From Streptomyces sp. DH24 (GTDB taxonomy: Bacteria > Actinomycetota > Actinomycetes > Streptomycetales > Streptomycetaceae): DNA of 64,000 nt. The translations under genes and the position numbers were made by a program. Below, one piece after another: positions 8,295-16,879 of the stretch. The notes beneath the pieces were generated by a model that worked only from the letters and a program-made list of their open reading frames with translations, was not told the DNA's origin and searched no databases. Position 1 is the first letter of the stretch; each line of letters begins with the position of its first letter. The stretch is from positions 248,001 to 312,000 of the forward strand of contig NZ_JARVKW010000003.1 in assembly GCF_029813775.1 (NCBI RefSeq), written 5' to 3'.

Positions 8295-9044
8295 TCAGGA
8301 GGCGCCGGTGTTCTTCAGCGCCTCGCGCACCGACAGCGGCGCGAACCTGTCCCGTTCCCGCGCGAGGAAGTCCCGTACGGCGTCCGGGTCGGTCTTGGCG
8401 TACTCACGCAGGCACCAGCCGATCGCCTTGCGGACGAAGAAGTCCTCGTGCCCGGCCTGCCGCAGGCAGTAGCCGAAGAGGCGTGCGGTGTCGGTGCGTT
8501 CCCGGTACCGCAGCTGGTGGAGCAGGGCGGCGCGGGCGAGCCACAGGTTCTCGTCCTCGATCCAGGCGTCCATGTCCGCGGTGAGGTCCGGGTCGGCGGC
8601 GACGAGCCCGCCGACCACGTGCGCGGCGAGCAGGTCGACGGTGTCCCACCACGGGACGGTGGTGAGCAGGTGCCGGACGACGGGCAGGAAGGCGGAGGAG
8701 CAGCGCCCCACGTGGCGGCGGAGGTAGTCGACGGCGAAGTAGTGGTACTCGCGTTCCGGCAGCCGCCAGCAGCGCAGCGCGATCGCGGCGCAGTCGCTCT
8801 CGGCGGGCCGCGGCGTGCCCTCCAGGACGGTGTGGGACAGGGCGCGCCGGACGGGCGTGGTGAGGCCGAGGAAGGGGGCGGCGTCCTTCATGTACGCGCG
8901 CATGGCCGGGGCACGCCCGGGGTCGGCCGCGGCGCCGTAGGTGGCGGTGAGCCGCCCGAGCACGTCGTCGGCGAGCGCGCTGCTCGGGATCTTCGGCGCG
9001 GTCCCGGCTGCTTCGCCTGCTGTTTCTCCGGCTGTGACGCCCAT
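8295..9044 (-). CDS. DNA alkylation repair protein, AlkD-like
   Basis: An all-helical HEAT-like repeat protein of about 249 residues. FLGLTTPVRR, then WRLPEREYHYFAVDYLRR, PWWDTVDLLAAHVVG and VRKAIGWCLREYAKTDPDAVRDFL are characteristic of the AlkD/AlkC DNA glycosylase family, including the Trp and Asp of WWDTVD that sit in the active cleft. It likely excises alkylated bases such as 3-methyladenine or 7-methylguanine. The ATG at 9044 is chosen because TATGGT ends seven bases upstream (leaderless promoter); in-frame starts at 9056 and 9071 would overlap that promoter. It is divergent from the TVP38 gene 49 bp away. Confidence 0.85.
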   Translation of the reverse strand: MGVTAGETAGEAAGTAPKIPSSALADDVLGRLTATYGAAADPGRAPAMRAYMKDAAPFLGLTTPVRRALSHTVLEGTPRPAESDCAAIALRCWRLPEREYHYFAVDYLRRHVGRCSSAFLPVVRHLLTTVPWWDTVDLLAAHVVGGLVAADPDLTADMDAWIEDENLWLARAALLHQLRYRERTDTARLFGYCLRQAGHEDFFVRKAIGWCLREYAKTDPDAVRDFLARERDRFAPLSVREALKNTGAS

Positions 9045-9093
9045 GAGACAGACCATACGGCGATCACACACCTTCGTCGGTTAGTGTCGCCGG

Positions 9094-9894
9094 ATGCCCG
9101 ATGCCACCACCCGCTCTGGGGGCACCGTCACGGCCCCGCCCCGGGCCGCCACCACGGAGCTCGCCGCCGCCGTCCCCGCGGTCGCGCCCGTCCCGTCCGT
9201 CCCGCCAGTCGTCGCGGCGGGCTTCGCCGGGCGCTGTTCGAGAGCCCTGCGGTCGCCGTGGACGCGGCTCGCGCTGCTCGTCGTGCTGCTGGCGGCGGGG
9301 GCGTCCGCGGTGCTGCTGTTCGAGCCGCACAAGCTGCTCACGGACGGCTGGCCGCCGCAGCTCGGCGGTGCCGCCGCGGCCCTGGTGTTCGCGGTGGCGT
9401 ACGGGCTGTGCACGGTGGCCTTCGTGCCCCGTCCGCTGCTGAACCTGGCGGCAGGGGCGCTGTTCGGCACCGCGGCGGGGCTCGGCGCGGCCCTCGCGGG
9501 CACGGTGCTGGGCGCCGGGATCGCGTTCTGTCTCGGCCGGCTGCTGGGCCAGGAGGCGCTGCGCCCGCTGCTGCGCGGCCGGGTGCTCCGGGCCGCCGAC
9601 GGGCAGCTCAGCCGGCACGGCTTCCGCTCGATGCTGGCGGCCCGGCTGTTCCCGGGGGTGCCGTTCTGGGCGGCGAACTACTGCGCCGCCGTCTCCCGCA
9701 TGGGCCTGCTGCCGTTCCTGCTCGCGACGGGGCTCGGCTCGATCCCGAACACCGCCGCGTACGTCGTCGCCGGCGCCCGCGCGTCGTCGCCGACGTCCCC
9801 CGTGTTCCTGATCGCGCTGGCCTGCATCGCCGTACCCGCCCTGGTGGGTGTGGTGGTGGCCTGGCGCAAGCGGCACCACCTGCGCGCGCGCTGA
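9094..9894 (+). CDS. TVP38/TMEM64 family (VTT-domain) membrane protein
   Basis: A 266-residue membrane protein. After a Pro/Ala-rich N-terminus, hydrophobic helices follow: one near residues 65-85, then CTVAFVPRPLLNLAAGALFG, the conserved GxxxG core GLGAALAGTVLGAGIAFCLGR, and RLFPGVPFWAANYCAAVSRMG, which matches the family motif (R-x-FP-x-x-P-x-x-xxNY). The family belongs with DedA to the proposed lipid-scramblase superfamily. TAGTGT (9082-9087) ends six bases before the ATG, so the mRNA is probably leaderless. Confidence 0.85.
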   Translation: MPDATTRSGGTVTAPPRAATTELAAAVPAVAPVPSVPPVVAAGFAGRCSRALRSPWTRLALLVVLLAAGASAVLLFEPHKLLTDGWPPQLGGAAAALVFAVAYGLCTVAFVPRPLLNLAAGALFGTAAGLGAALAGTVLGAGIAFCLGRLLGQEALRPLLRGRVLRAADGQLSRHGFRSMLAARLFPGVPFWAANYCAAVSRMGLLPFLLATGLGSIPNTAAYVVAGARASSPTSPVFLIALACIAVPALVGVVVAWRKRHHLRAR

Positions 9895-9910
9895 CGCGCG
9901 GGCGGCGTCG

Positions 9911-11080
9911 TCACAGCGCTTCCAGGATCATCGCGTTGGCGAGTCCGCCCGCCTCGCACATCGTCTGGAGCCCGTAGCGGGCGCCGCGCTGCGCCATGGC
10001 GTGGACGAGGGTCGTCGTCAGGCGGGTGCCGCTGGCGCCGAGCGGGTGGCCGAGGGCGATGGCGCCGCCGTTGACGTTGACCTTGGCGAGGTCGGCGCCG
10101 GTCTCCTGCCGCCAGGCGAGGACGACGCTGGAGAAGGCCTCGTTGACCTCGAAGAGGTCGATGTCGTCCAGGGTCAGGCGGGCCCGGCGCAGGACCTTCT
10201 CGGTGGCCGGGACGACGCCGGTGAGCATCAGGAGCGGGTCGGAGCCGGTGACGGCGAAGCTGTGCAGCCGGGCGAGCGGGCGCAGGCCGAGGCGGGCCGC
10301 GGTGTCGCCGGAGGTGATCAGCACGGCGGAGGCGCCGTCGTTGACCGGGCTGGCGTTGCCCGCGGTGACGTTCCACTCGATCTGCGGGAAGCGCTCGGCG
10401 AAGGCCGGGTCGTAGTAGGCGGGTTTGAGGCCGGCGAGGATCTCGGGGGTGCTGCCGGGGCGTACGCACTCGTCGCGCGAGACGCCGTCGAGCGGCGCGA
10501 CCTCCGCGTCGAACAGGCCGCTCGCCCAGGCTTCGGCGGCCCGCCGGTGCGAGGACACCGCGAAGGCGTCCATCTGCTCGCGCGTGATCGACCACTTCGC
10601 GGCGATCAGCTCGGCGCTGATGCCCTGCGGGACGAGGCCCTCCGGGTAGCGCTCGGCGATGCCGGGGCCGAAGGGGTCCTTGCCGGCCGGCACGTTCGAC
10701 CACATCGGCACGCGGCTCATCGACTCCACACCGCAGGCCACGGCGATGTCGTAGGCGCCCGCCATGACGCCCTGCGCCGCGAAGTGCACGGCCTGCTGGG
10801 AGGAGCCGCACTGGCGGTCCACGGTGGTGGCGGGCACCGACTCCGGGAAGCCTGCCGACAGGGCGGCGTACCGGGTGGTGTTCATGGCCTGCTCGCCGAC
10901 CTGGTCGACGGTGCCGCCGATGACGTCGTCGATCAGCGCCGGGTCGACGCCGGAGCGCTCGACGAGGGTGCGCAGGGTGTGGGCGAGGAGTGCGACGGGG
11001 TGGACGTCCGCGAGGGAGCCGTTCGGCTTGCCCCTGCCGATCGGGGTGCGTACGGCTTCGACGACGACTGCGTCACGCAT
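9911..11080 (-). CDS. Acetyl-CoA acetyltransferase / 3-ketoacyl-CoA thiolase
   Basis: A 389-residue thiolase. The nucleophilic Cys91 is in VDRQCGSSQQAVHFAAQGVM, the GHPLGASG His loop is present, and the C-terminal Cys is in MCEAGGLANAM, slightly unusual beside the common CxGGG. It would cleave or condense acyl-CoA units with CoA, acting in fatty-acid or steroid side-chain beta-oxidation. The sequence resembles FadA-type degradative thiolases more than PHB-type biosynthetic ones. AGGAGG lies eight bases before the ATG. The divergent HxlR regulator shares its promoter region and is its likely controller. Confidence 0.9.
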   Translation of the reverse strand: MRDAVVVEAVRTPIGRGKPNGSLADVHPVALLAHTLRTLVERSGVDPALIDDVIGGTVDQVGEQAMNTTRYAALSAGFPESVPATTVDRQCGSSQQAVHFAAQGVMAGAYDIAVACGVESMSRVPMWSNVPAGKDPFGPGIAERYPEGLVPQGISAELIAAKWSITREQMDAFAVSSHRRAAEAWASGLFDAEVAPLDGVSRDECVRPGSTPEILAGLKPAYYDPAFAERFPQIEWNVTAGNASPVNDGASAVLITSGDTAARLGLRPLARLHSFAVTGSDPLLMLTGVVPATEKVLRRARLTLDDIDLFEVNEAFSSVVLAWRQETGADLAKVNVNGGAIALGHPLGASGTRLTTTLVHAMAQRGARYGLQTMCEAGGLANAMILEAL

Positions 11081-11134
11081 GGTGCGGGCCTCCTGGGGCG
11101 GCTGGCGACTACCTGCGAGTAGGAAATTCAAACT

Positions 11135-11176
11135 CACCATAGCCTGGTAGGTTGGAAAAACAAACCCTCTATGGTG
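11135..11176. promoter_or_regulatory. Nested palindrome between thiolase and HxlR genes
   Basis: CACCATAG (11135-11142) and CTATGGTG (11169-11176) are perfect inverted repeats. Between them GGTTG (11150-11154) faces CAAACC (11161-11166) across an A-tract. It sits 55-96 bases before the thiolase start and 62-103 before the HxlR start, and is the natural candidate HxlR operator. Confidence 0.5.
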
Positions 11177-11237
11177 CCGGGCGCACCGCTCCCCGCGCGG
11201 CCCGAGCCGCCGCCCCGCCCTCACCTAAGCTGCTGCC

Positions 11238-11732
11238 ATGCCCGCCACGCCCCCACGCCCCTGCTCCATCGCCGACACCCTGGCGCTCGTCGGCGAGAAG
11301 TACTCCCTGCTGGTGCTGCGGGAGGTGTGCCTCGGCAACGGCCGCTTCGACCAGCTGGTGCGCAACATCGGCGCCCCGCGCGACATCCTCGCCACCCGGC
11401 TGCGGCGCCTGGTCGACGCCGGCGTCCTCACCAAGCGCGCCTACAGCGAGCGCCCGCGGCGCTTCGAGTACCGGCCGACACAGGCGGGGCTCGAACTGGA
11501 GCCGGTCCTGATCACCCTGATGGAGTGGGGCGACCGCCACCTGCGCGGGGACGACGACCGCCCCATGGTCGTCGAGCACATCTGCGGCAACGAGCTGGTC
11601 CCGGTGGTCACCTGCCGGGCGTGCGGCGACGCCGTACGGCACGAGGACCTGACCGCCCACCCGCAGGCGCCCGGCTGGACCGTGGCGGGACCGGCCGCGC
11701 CCCGCGACGAGCGGCGTCCGACCCGCCCCTGA
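11238..11732 (+). CDS. HxlR family transcriptional regulator
   Basis: A 164-residue winged-helix protein of the HxlR family. It has the typical CSIADTLALVGEKYSLLVLREV start with the N-terminal Cys, the FDQLVRNIGAPRDILATRLRRLVDAG recognition region and the wing KRAYSERPRRFEYRPTQAG. The C-terminal part contains ICGNELVPVVTCRACGD, with three cysteines that could bind zinc. HxlR proteins often sense aldehydes, quinones or redox state. Divergent orientation suggests control of the thiolase. TAAGCT (11226-11231) is six bases before the ATG, giving a leaderless transcript. Confidence 0.88.
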   Translation: MPATPPRPCSIADTLALVGEKYSLLVLREVCLGNGRFDQLVRNIGAPRDILATRLRRLVDAGVLTKRAYSERPRRFEYRPTQAGLELEPVLITLMEWGDRHLRGDDDRPMVVEHICGNELVPVVTCRACGDAVRHEDLTAHPQAPGWTVAGPAAPRDERRPTRP

Positions 11733-11881
11733 CCGCGCACCCTGCCAAACCCCTGTGTCGGGAGCTTCACCGGGGGACGCTACGCTGCCCCTCGGCACGC
11801 ACCTGATCCCTGATCACCCCTCCGGGCGGCTCGGTGTGCCCGTCGCCCTTTCCACGATCGGCACTTGGACTCCGTAACCTC

Positions 11882-12757
11882 ATGTCTTGGTTTGAATCCC
11901 TCATCCTCGGACTCGTCCAGGGGCTGACCGAGTTCCTCCCCGTCTCCTCCAGCGCGCATCTGCGGCTGACGGCGGCCTTCTCCGGCTGGGAGGACCCGGG
12001 CGCGGCCTTCACCGCGATCACGCAGATCGGCACCGAGACCGCGGTCCTGATCTACTTCCGCAAGGACATCGGGCGGATCATCTCGGCGTGGGTGCGCTCG
12101 CTGGGCAACAAGGCGATGCGCGGCGACCAGGACGCGCGCATGGGCTGGCTGGTGATCGTCGGCTCGATCCCGATCGGCGTGCTCGGCGTGACGCTGAAGG
12201 ACCAGATCGAGGGGCCGTTCCGTGATCTGCGCCTCACGGCGACCATGCTGATCGGGATGGGCATCGTCCTCGGCTTCGCGGACCGGCTCGCGGCGCGCGA
12301 CGAGTCCGGCGGGCGGCACCGCGCCCCGATGCAGCGCAAGGGCCTGCAGGACCTCGGCGTGCGGGACGGCCTGATCTACGGCGTGTGCCAGGCGATGGCC
12401 CTGATCCCCGGCGTCTCCCGCTCCGGCGCGACGATCAGCGGCGGCCTGTTCATGGGCTACACGCGCGAGTCGGCGGCCCGCTACTCGTTCCTGCTCGCCA
12501 TCCCGGCGGTGCTCGCGTCCGGCCTGTTCGAGCTCAAGGACGCGATGGAGAACGACCACGTCTCCTGGGGTCCGACGATCTTCGCGACGATCATCGCTTT
12601 CGTGGTGGGTTACGCCGTCATCGCCTGGTTCATGAAGTTCATCAGCACGAAGTCCTTCATGCCGTTCGTCTGGTACCGCATCGCCCTGGGCATCGTCATC
12701 ATCGTGCTGGTCACGATGGGTGTGCTGAGCCCGCACGCGGCGGAGTCGGCGGGCTGA
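11882..12757 (+). CDS. uppP: Undecaprenyl-diphosphatase (UppP/BacA)
   Basis: This 291-residue polytopic membrane phosphatase recycles undecaprenyl diphosphate to the monophosphate carrier for peptidoglycan and wall polymers, with the active site facing outside. LVQGLTEFLPVSSSAHL holds the catalytic Glu and the PxSSSAH motif. The second signature is GVSRSGATISGG, with the essential Arg-Ser. The family length is normal. The start ATG has no clear ribosome-binding site. The gene is monocistronic. BacA-type enzymes also confer bacitracin tolerance. Confidence 0.95.
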   Translation: MSWFESLILGLVQGLTEFLPVSSSAHLRLTAAFSGWEDPGAAFTAITQIGTETAVLIYFRKDIGRIISAWVRSLGNKAMRGDQDARMGWLVIVGSIPIGVLGVTLKDQIEGPFRDLRLTATMLIGMGIVLGFADRLAARDESGGRHRAPMQRKGLQDLGVRDGLIYGVCQAMALIPGVSRSGATISGGLFMGYTRESAARYSFLLAIPAVLASGLFELKDAMENDHVSWGPTIFATIIAFVVGYAVIAWFMKFISTKSFMPFVWYRIALGIVIIVLVTMGVLSPHAAESAG

Positions 12758-12818
12758 CCGGACGGCGTGCGTAGCCGCTCGGTAGCGCAGCGTCAGTCCT
12801 TGCCCCTAGGCTTGGCGC

Positions 12819-13013
12819 ATGTCCCCCGATTCCGTGACACCGGATTCGCCGACACCGGAGTCCGTGCGGTCCGCCGCCGAGGTGAACGAGCAGATCCGCG
12901 CCCTGTGGCTGCGCACCGGTGGGTCCCTGTCGGCCCAGGAGCGCGTGGAGTACGAGCAGTTGGTCGTCGAGTGGGCGGCCGCGATCCGCAGCACGGTCAT
13001 CGAGGCCGCCTGA
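12819..13013 (+). CDS. Small acidic protein, unknown function
   Basis: A 64-residue protein. Residues 1-18 are Pro/Ser/Thr-rich (repeats of TPxS); the rest is predicted helical: VNEQIRALWLRTGG, then SAQERVEYEQLVVEWAAAIRS. There is no signal peptide and no recognised domain. Codon bias is normal for the genome, and a leaderless promoter TAGGCT (12807-12812) sits six bases before the ATG. Both support a real gene. It lies 61 bp after uppP on the same strand. Confidence 0.7.
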   Translation: MSPDSVTPDSPTPESVRSAAEVNEQIRALWLRTGGSLSAQERVEYEQLVVEWAAAIRSTVIEAA

Positions 13014-13051
13014 CTCCGGTACGCCCGGGGGGGGCCGACTCCGGGTACGGC

Positions 13052-13080
13052 CGGGGGGCGTCGCGGGCCGGTGCCCCCCG
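13052..13080. terminator. Hairpin between convergent genes
   Basis: CGGGGGGC (13052-13059) pairs with GCCCCCCG (13073-13080). It is preceded by two imperfect 25-bp direct repeats (GACTCCGG...TACG...GGGGGG) and followed by a short GTCCCC hexamer array. It separates the small-protein gene from the SDR. Confidence 0.5.
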
Positions 13081-13121
13081 TCCCTGTCCCCGTCCCCGTC
13101 CCCGGCAGGCGCCGGACCGCC

Positions 13122-13862
13122 TCAGCGTCCGCCCGCCACCCGCAGCACCGCCCCCGTCGTGTACGACGCGTCCGGTGACATCAGCCAGGACACGGCCGCC
13201 GCGATCTCCTCGACGCGGCCGGGCCGGCGCAGCGGGATCGCGGGCGCCAGCCGCCACGGACGGTCCGGGTCGCCCATCGCCGCGTGGATGTCGGTCTCCA
13301 CGGTGCCCGGCGCCACCGCGTTGACGCGCACGCCGTCCGGGCCGAGTTCCTTGGCCAGGCCGACGGTCAGGGCGTCCACGGCGGCCTTCGTCGCCGCGTA
13401 GTGCACGTACTCGTCCGGGCTGCCGAGCGTCGCGGCGGCCGACGACACGTTCACGATCACGCCGCTGCCTCGCGGCACCATCAGCTGCGCCGCCCGCCGC
13501 GCACACAGCAGCGCCCCGAGCAGGTTGACGTCGACGACCCGGCGCAGGTCGGCGGGGTCCGCGTCCACGAGCCGCCCCAGCGTGCCGGCCACACCGGCGT
13601 TGTTCACCAGCCCCGTCACCGGCCCGAGTTGACGCTCGGCCGTGTCGAAGAGGCGCGCCACGTCGGCCTCGACCGACGTGTCCACCGGCACGGTCACACC
13701 GCGCGCCCCCGCCGCGCGCACCCCGTCCGCCACCGCCTCGGCGGCCTCGGCGTCCCGGACGTACCCCACGACCACGTCGTGACCGTCCGCCGCGAGCCGC
13801 AGGCAGACCGCGGCACCGATCCCCCGGCTGCCACCGGTCACCACCGTCACGGGACGGGACAT
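13122..13862 (-). CDS. Short-chain dehydrogenase/reductase
   Basis: A classical SDR of 246 residues: TGGSRGIG cofactor loop near the N-terminus, NNAGVAG, the catalytic Ser in NVSSAAAT, Tyr-x-x-x-Lys in YAATK, and a C-terminal glycine-rich end ([11 protein letters not shown]). The residue pattern after strand 2 (VGYVRD) suggests NADPH, as in FabG-like ketoacyl reductases. The substrate is unknown. GGAGGTG precedes the ATG. No operon partner. Confidence 0.88.
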   Translation of the reverse strand: MSRPVTVVTGGSRGIGAAVCLRLAADGHDVVVGYVRDAEAAEAVADGVRAAGARGVTVPVDTSVEADVARLFDTAERQLGPVTGLVNNAGVAGTLGRLVDADPADLRRVVDVNLLGALLCARRAAQLMVPRGSGVIVNVSSAAATLGSPDEYVHYAATKAAVDALTVGLAKELGPDGVRVNAVAPGTVETDIHAAMGDPDRPWRLAPAIPLRRPGRVEEIAAAVSWLMSPDASYTTGAVLRVAGGR

Positions 13863-14166
13863 GAGACACCTCCACGAACGCGAACGATCAAGAGCCCTCA
13901 GCCTCTCAGACGGGCGGGCGGGCCGTGCTCCGGGGAGCGCGAGAGGCGTCACCACCTCACCGCTCCGGCCCGTCGCGCCCGCGGTGGACGACGACCGGGG
14001 TCCGCGTGTGCCCCGTGGATGTGCGAGGGGCGCTCGCTGGATAGGGTCAACCGGCGCGTTCCCGTCGGCGACCGGCCGCCCTGGCGAACGCGGCATCAGG
14101 TGCCTCGACACGCAACACACCAATGCGCGGGCGCGCGAGGCCCGTTGGCCACCCAGAAAGGGCACC

Positions 14167-14683
14167 GTGTGCGGAAATCGCGGCCACCGCGAAACCTTCG
14201 CCGCGATCGCCCGGAATCCCGCCGCGCCGGCCGACGTGCTGAGGAGGCTGTTGTGCGAGGAGGCACGTGCGGCCTGGGACGCGGTCGCCTGGCGTGAGAT
14301 GCCGCAGGAGGTGGTCGACGCCGTCGTCGCGCATCCCGACCGCCGGCTGCGGACGGCGTTCGCCGACAACGTCGCGGTGCCCGCGGAGCAGCGCGCCCGG
14401 CTCGTGGACGACCCCGATCCGCGCGTCCGGCAGGCACTGGCTCTCGGGCCGGACCGGTTCCGCGTGACCGCGCCCGCCGCTGGCCGTGCCGGTGCAGCAA
14501 CGGCTGCTCGCCGACCCCGACGCCCGGGTGCCTGCGACGGCCGCCGCCCACCCCGCGCTGCCCGTCGAGCTCGTCCTGCGCGCCTGCGAGGACCCCGAGC
14601 TGTCCTCCCACGCCCTCGGCAACCCGAGTCTGCCCGCGCAGGCCATGCACCGGTACCTGGACGAGGCGGGCGTTCCCCGCTGA
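14167..14683 (+). pseudogene. Leucine-rich-repeat-variant (LRV) protein, frameshifted
   Basis: The first frame starts at GTG 14167 (AAAGGG four bases upstream) and encodes repeats such as [20 protein letters not shown], the 24-residue LRV pattern. After RFRVTAP the frame goes bad, while the same repeat continues one frame over with [20 protein letters not shown] and ends cleanly at 14683. One extra C in the CCC at 14473-14475 would explain it; dropping it reads [13 protein letters not shown]. Intact, the protein would have about 171 residues. Either a real disabling indel or a sequencing error. LRV proteins are helical scaffolds; the partner is unknown. Confidence 0.7.
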
Positions 14684-14762
14684 GCGGGCCGTCGGGAACG
14701 GCGGGCGGCCCGGTCGCGGCGCGGCTCTTGGCGTGGCACGCCCCGTGCCCAAGACTGTGGCG

Positions 14763-15236
14763 ATGACGCAGCGCGTGGAACTCGCCACTGTCCGGGACCG
14801 GCTCGCCGTGGACGACGTGATCACCGACTACGCCGTGGCCGTCGGGGACGGCGACTGGACGGCGTACCGGTGCCTGTTCGCGCCGGGCGGCCGTGCCGAC
14901 TACCGGTCGGCCGGCGGCATCGCGGGCGAGGCCGGGGAGGTCGCGGCGTGGCTCGCCGAGCGCCGGGGCGAGTTCCCGGTGCGGCAGCACCTGGTCGTCA
15001 ACCGGCAGGTGCGCTTCGGCGTCTGGGACCAGGACACCGGCGACACGGTCCACGTCCGCGCCGACTACGTCAGCCCGGCGCTCCCGGCCGGCGACGACGC
15101 GCCCGTCCACGTGTCCGGGGGCCGGTACGCCTTCGCGCTGCTGCGCACGCCGGACGGCTGGCGGCTGAGCGACGTGGTCGCCGAGGAACTGTGGCGCCGC
15201 GCTCCCGGGCCGTCCGGCGCGCCTGTGATCAACTGA
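14763..15236 (+). CDS. SnoaL-like / NTF2-fold protein
   Basis: A 157-residue cystatin-like alpha+beta protein. It has [30 protein letters not shown] at the N-terminus, the typical first helices of SnoaL_4 domains, and [16 protein letters not shown] at the end. The family includes polyketide cyclases, hydroxylases and dehydratases, usually with an Asp/His pair; candidates are the D in the first helix and H in RQHLVVNR. Function is unknown. The start lacks a ribosome-binding site. It lies 68 bp before lnt on the same strand. Confidence 0.72.
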   Translation: MTQRVELATVRDRLAVDDVITDYAVAVGDGDWTAYRCLFAPGGRADYRSAGGIAGEAGEVAAWLAERRGEFPVRQHLVVNRQVRFGVWDQDTGDTVHVRADYVSPALPAGDDAPVHVSGGRYAFALLRTPDGWRLSDVVAEELWRRAPGPSGAPVIN

Positions 15237-15304
15237 ACCGGGGCCCTCTGTTCCGGATCTTCCGCGGGGCGCACACTGGAGGCACCGCGGGGTAGGAGGC
15301 GCGC

Positions 15305-16879
15305 ATGAAGACGCTCGGCCACTGGCTCTCCTCCCCGTGGCGGCGCTCGACCGCCGCGGCACTGGCGGGCGCCCTGCCCGTCCTGGCCTTCCCCGCCCCG
15401 TCCCTGTGGTGGTTGGCCTACGTCGCCCTGGTGCCGTGGCTGCTGCTGGCCCGGGGTGCGCCGACCGGGCGGCGGGCGGCGTACGACGGCTGGTGGGGCG
15501 GGTTCGGCTTCATGCTGGCGATGCACCACTGGCTGCTGCCGAACCTGCACGTGTTCACGTTCGTCATCGCCGCGCTGCTCGGGGCGCTGTGGGCGCCCTG
15601 GGGCCTGCTGGTGCGCCGCCTGCTGGGCGGGACGCCGTCCCGGCGGCGGGTCGGCGCGGCCCTGCTCGTGCTGCCGTCGGGCTGGCTGCTGGCCGAACTG
15701 GTCCGTTCCTGGGAGGGTCTCGGCGGGCCCTGGGGCATGCTCGGTGCGAGCCAGTGGCAGGTCGAGCAGGCGCTGCGGCTGGCGTCGGTCGGCGGAGTGT
15801 GGCTGCTGAGCTTCCTGGTGGTCGCCGTGAACGTCGCGGTGGCCGTCCTCGTCGCGGTCCGGCGGGCCCGCGTGCCCGCCCTGGCGGGATTTGTCGCCAC
15901 CGCCGCCGCCACCTCCGCCGCGTGGGTGTGGTCGCCCCGCCCCGACGTGGACGGCCTGGCCAGGATCGCCGTCGTGCAGCCCGGCGTCGTCGCCGGCGCG
16001 AACAGTCCCGACCGGCGCTTCGACCGCGAGGAGCAGCTCACCCGGCGGCTGGCCGGCCAGGACGTCGATCTGGTCGTGTGGGGCGAGAGCAGCGTCGGCT
16101 TCGACCTGCGCGACCGGCCGGACCTGACGGACCGTCTCGCGTCGATGTCCCGCGCCACGGGTGCCGAGATCCTGGTCAACGTGGACGCCCGGCGCTCCGA
16201 CAAGCCCGGCATCTACAAGAGTTCGGTGCTCGTCGGCCCGGACGGCCCGACCGGCGACCGCTACGACAAGATGCGCCTGGTGCCGTTCGGCGAGTACGTC
16301 CCGGCCCGCTCCCTGCTCGGCTGGGCGACGTCCGTCGGCGAGGCGGCGGGCGAGGACCGCAGGCGCGGCAGCGGGCAGGTCGTGATGGACGCGGGCGACG
16401 GGCTGCGGGTCGGCCCCATGGTGTGCTTCGAGTCGGCGTTCCCCGACATGAGCCGGCACCTCGCCGAGGACGGCGCGGACGTGCTGATCGCCCAGTCGTC
16501 GACGTCGACGTTCCAGCAGAGCTGGGCCCCCGGGCAGCATGCCTCGCTCGCGGCGCTGCGGGCCGCCGAGACCGGCCGCCCGATGGTGCACGCGACCCTG
16601 ACCGGCGTCTCCGCGGTGCACGGCCCGGACGGCGCCCGCGTCGGCCCCCGGCTCGGCACGGACACCGCCGGGGCGCGGGTGTACGACGTTCCGCTGGCGC
16701 ACGGCAGCACGCCGTACGTCCGCCTCGGCGACTGGCCGGCGCACGCCGCGCTGCTGGTCCTGGCCGCCTGGTGCGTGGCGGAGGGCGCGCGGGCCGTGCG
16801 GCTCAGGCGGCCCGCTCCTGAACCGCCCGCACCACCCGCTCGCACAGTTCGTGAGTCTCCAGCGCGTCCCGGGCGCTGA
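15305..16879 (+). CDS. lnt: Apolipoprotein N-acyltransferase
   Basis: A 524-residue membrane enzyme that transfers a phospholipid acyl chain to the N-terminal cysteine of lipoproteins. Several transmembrane helices (residues about 15-215) precede a nitrilase-like extracytoplasmic domain with the triad Glu261 (VVWGESS), Lys322 (YDKMRLVPFGEY) and Cys374 (MVCFESAFPD). A final helix (AALLVLAAWCVA) and a Pro-rich tail follow. Streptomyces carries two lnt copies, and this resembles the second by position. GTAGGAGG precedes the ATG. The last 77 bases overlap the convergent Gfo/Idh gene. Confidence 0.93.
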   Translation: MKTLGHWLSSPWRRSTAAALAGALPVLAFPAPSLWWLAYVALVPWLLLARGAPTGRRAAYDGWWGGFGFMLAMHHWLLPNLHVFTFVIAALLGALWAPWGLLVRRLLGGTPSRRRVGAALLVLPSGWLLAELVRSWEGLGGPWGMLGASQWQVEQALRLASVGGVWLLSFLVVAVNVAVAVLVAVRRARVPALAGFVATAAATSAAWVWSPRPDVDGLARIAVVQPGVVAGANSPDRRFDREEQLTRRLAGQDVDLVVWGESSVGFDLRDRPDLTDRLASMSRATGAEILVNVDARRSDKPGIYKSSVLVGPDGPTGDRYDKMRLVPFGEYVPARSLLGWATSVGEAAGEDRRRGSGQVVMDAGDGLRVGPMVCFESAFPDMSRHLAEDGADVLIAQSSTSTFQQSWAPGQHASLAALRAAETGRPMVHATLTGVSAVHGPDGARVGPRLGTDTAGARVYDVPLAHGSTPYVRLGDWPAHAALLVLAAWCVAEGARAVRLRRPAPEPPAPPARTVRESPARPGR

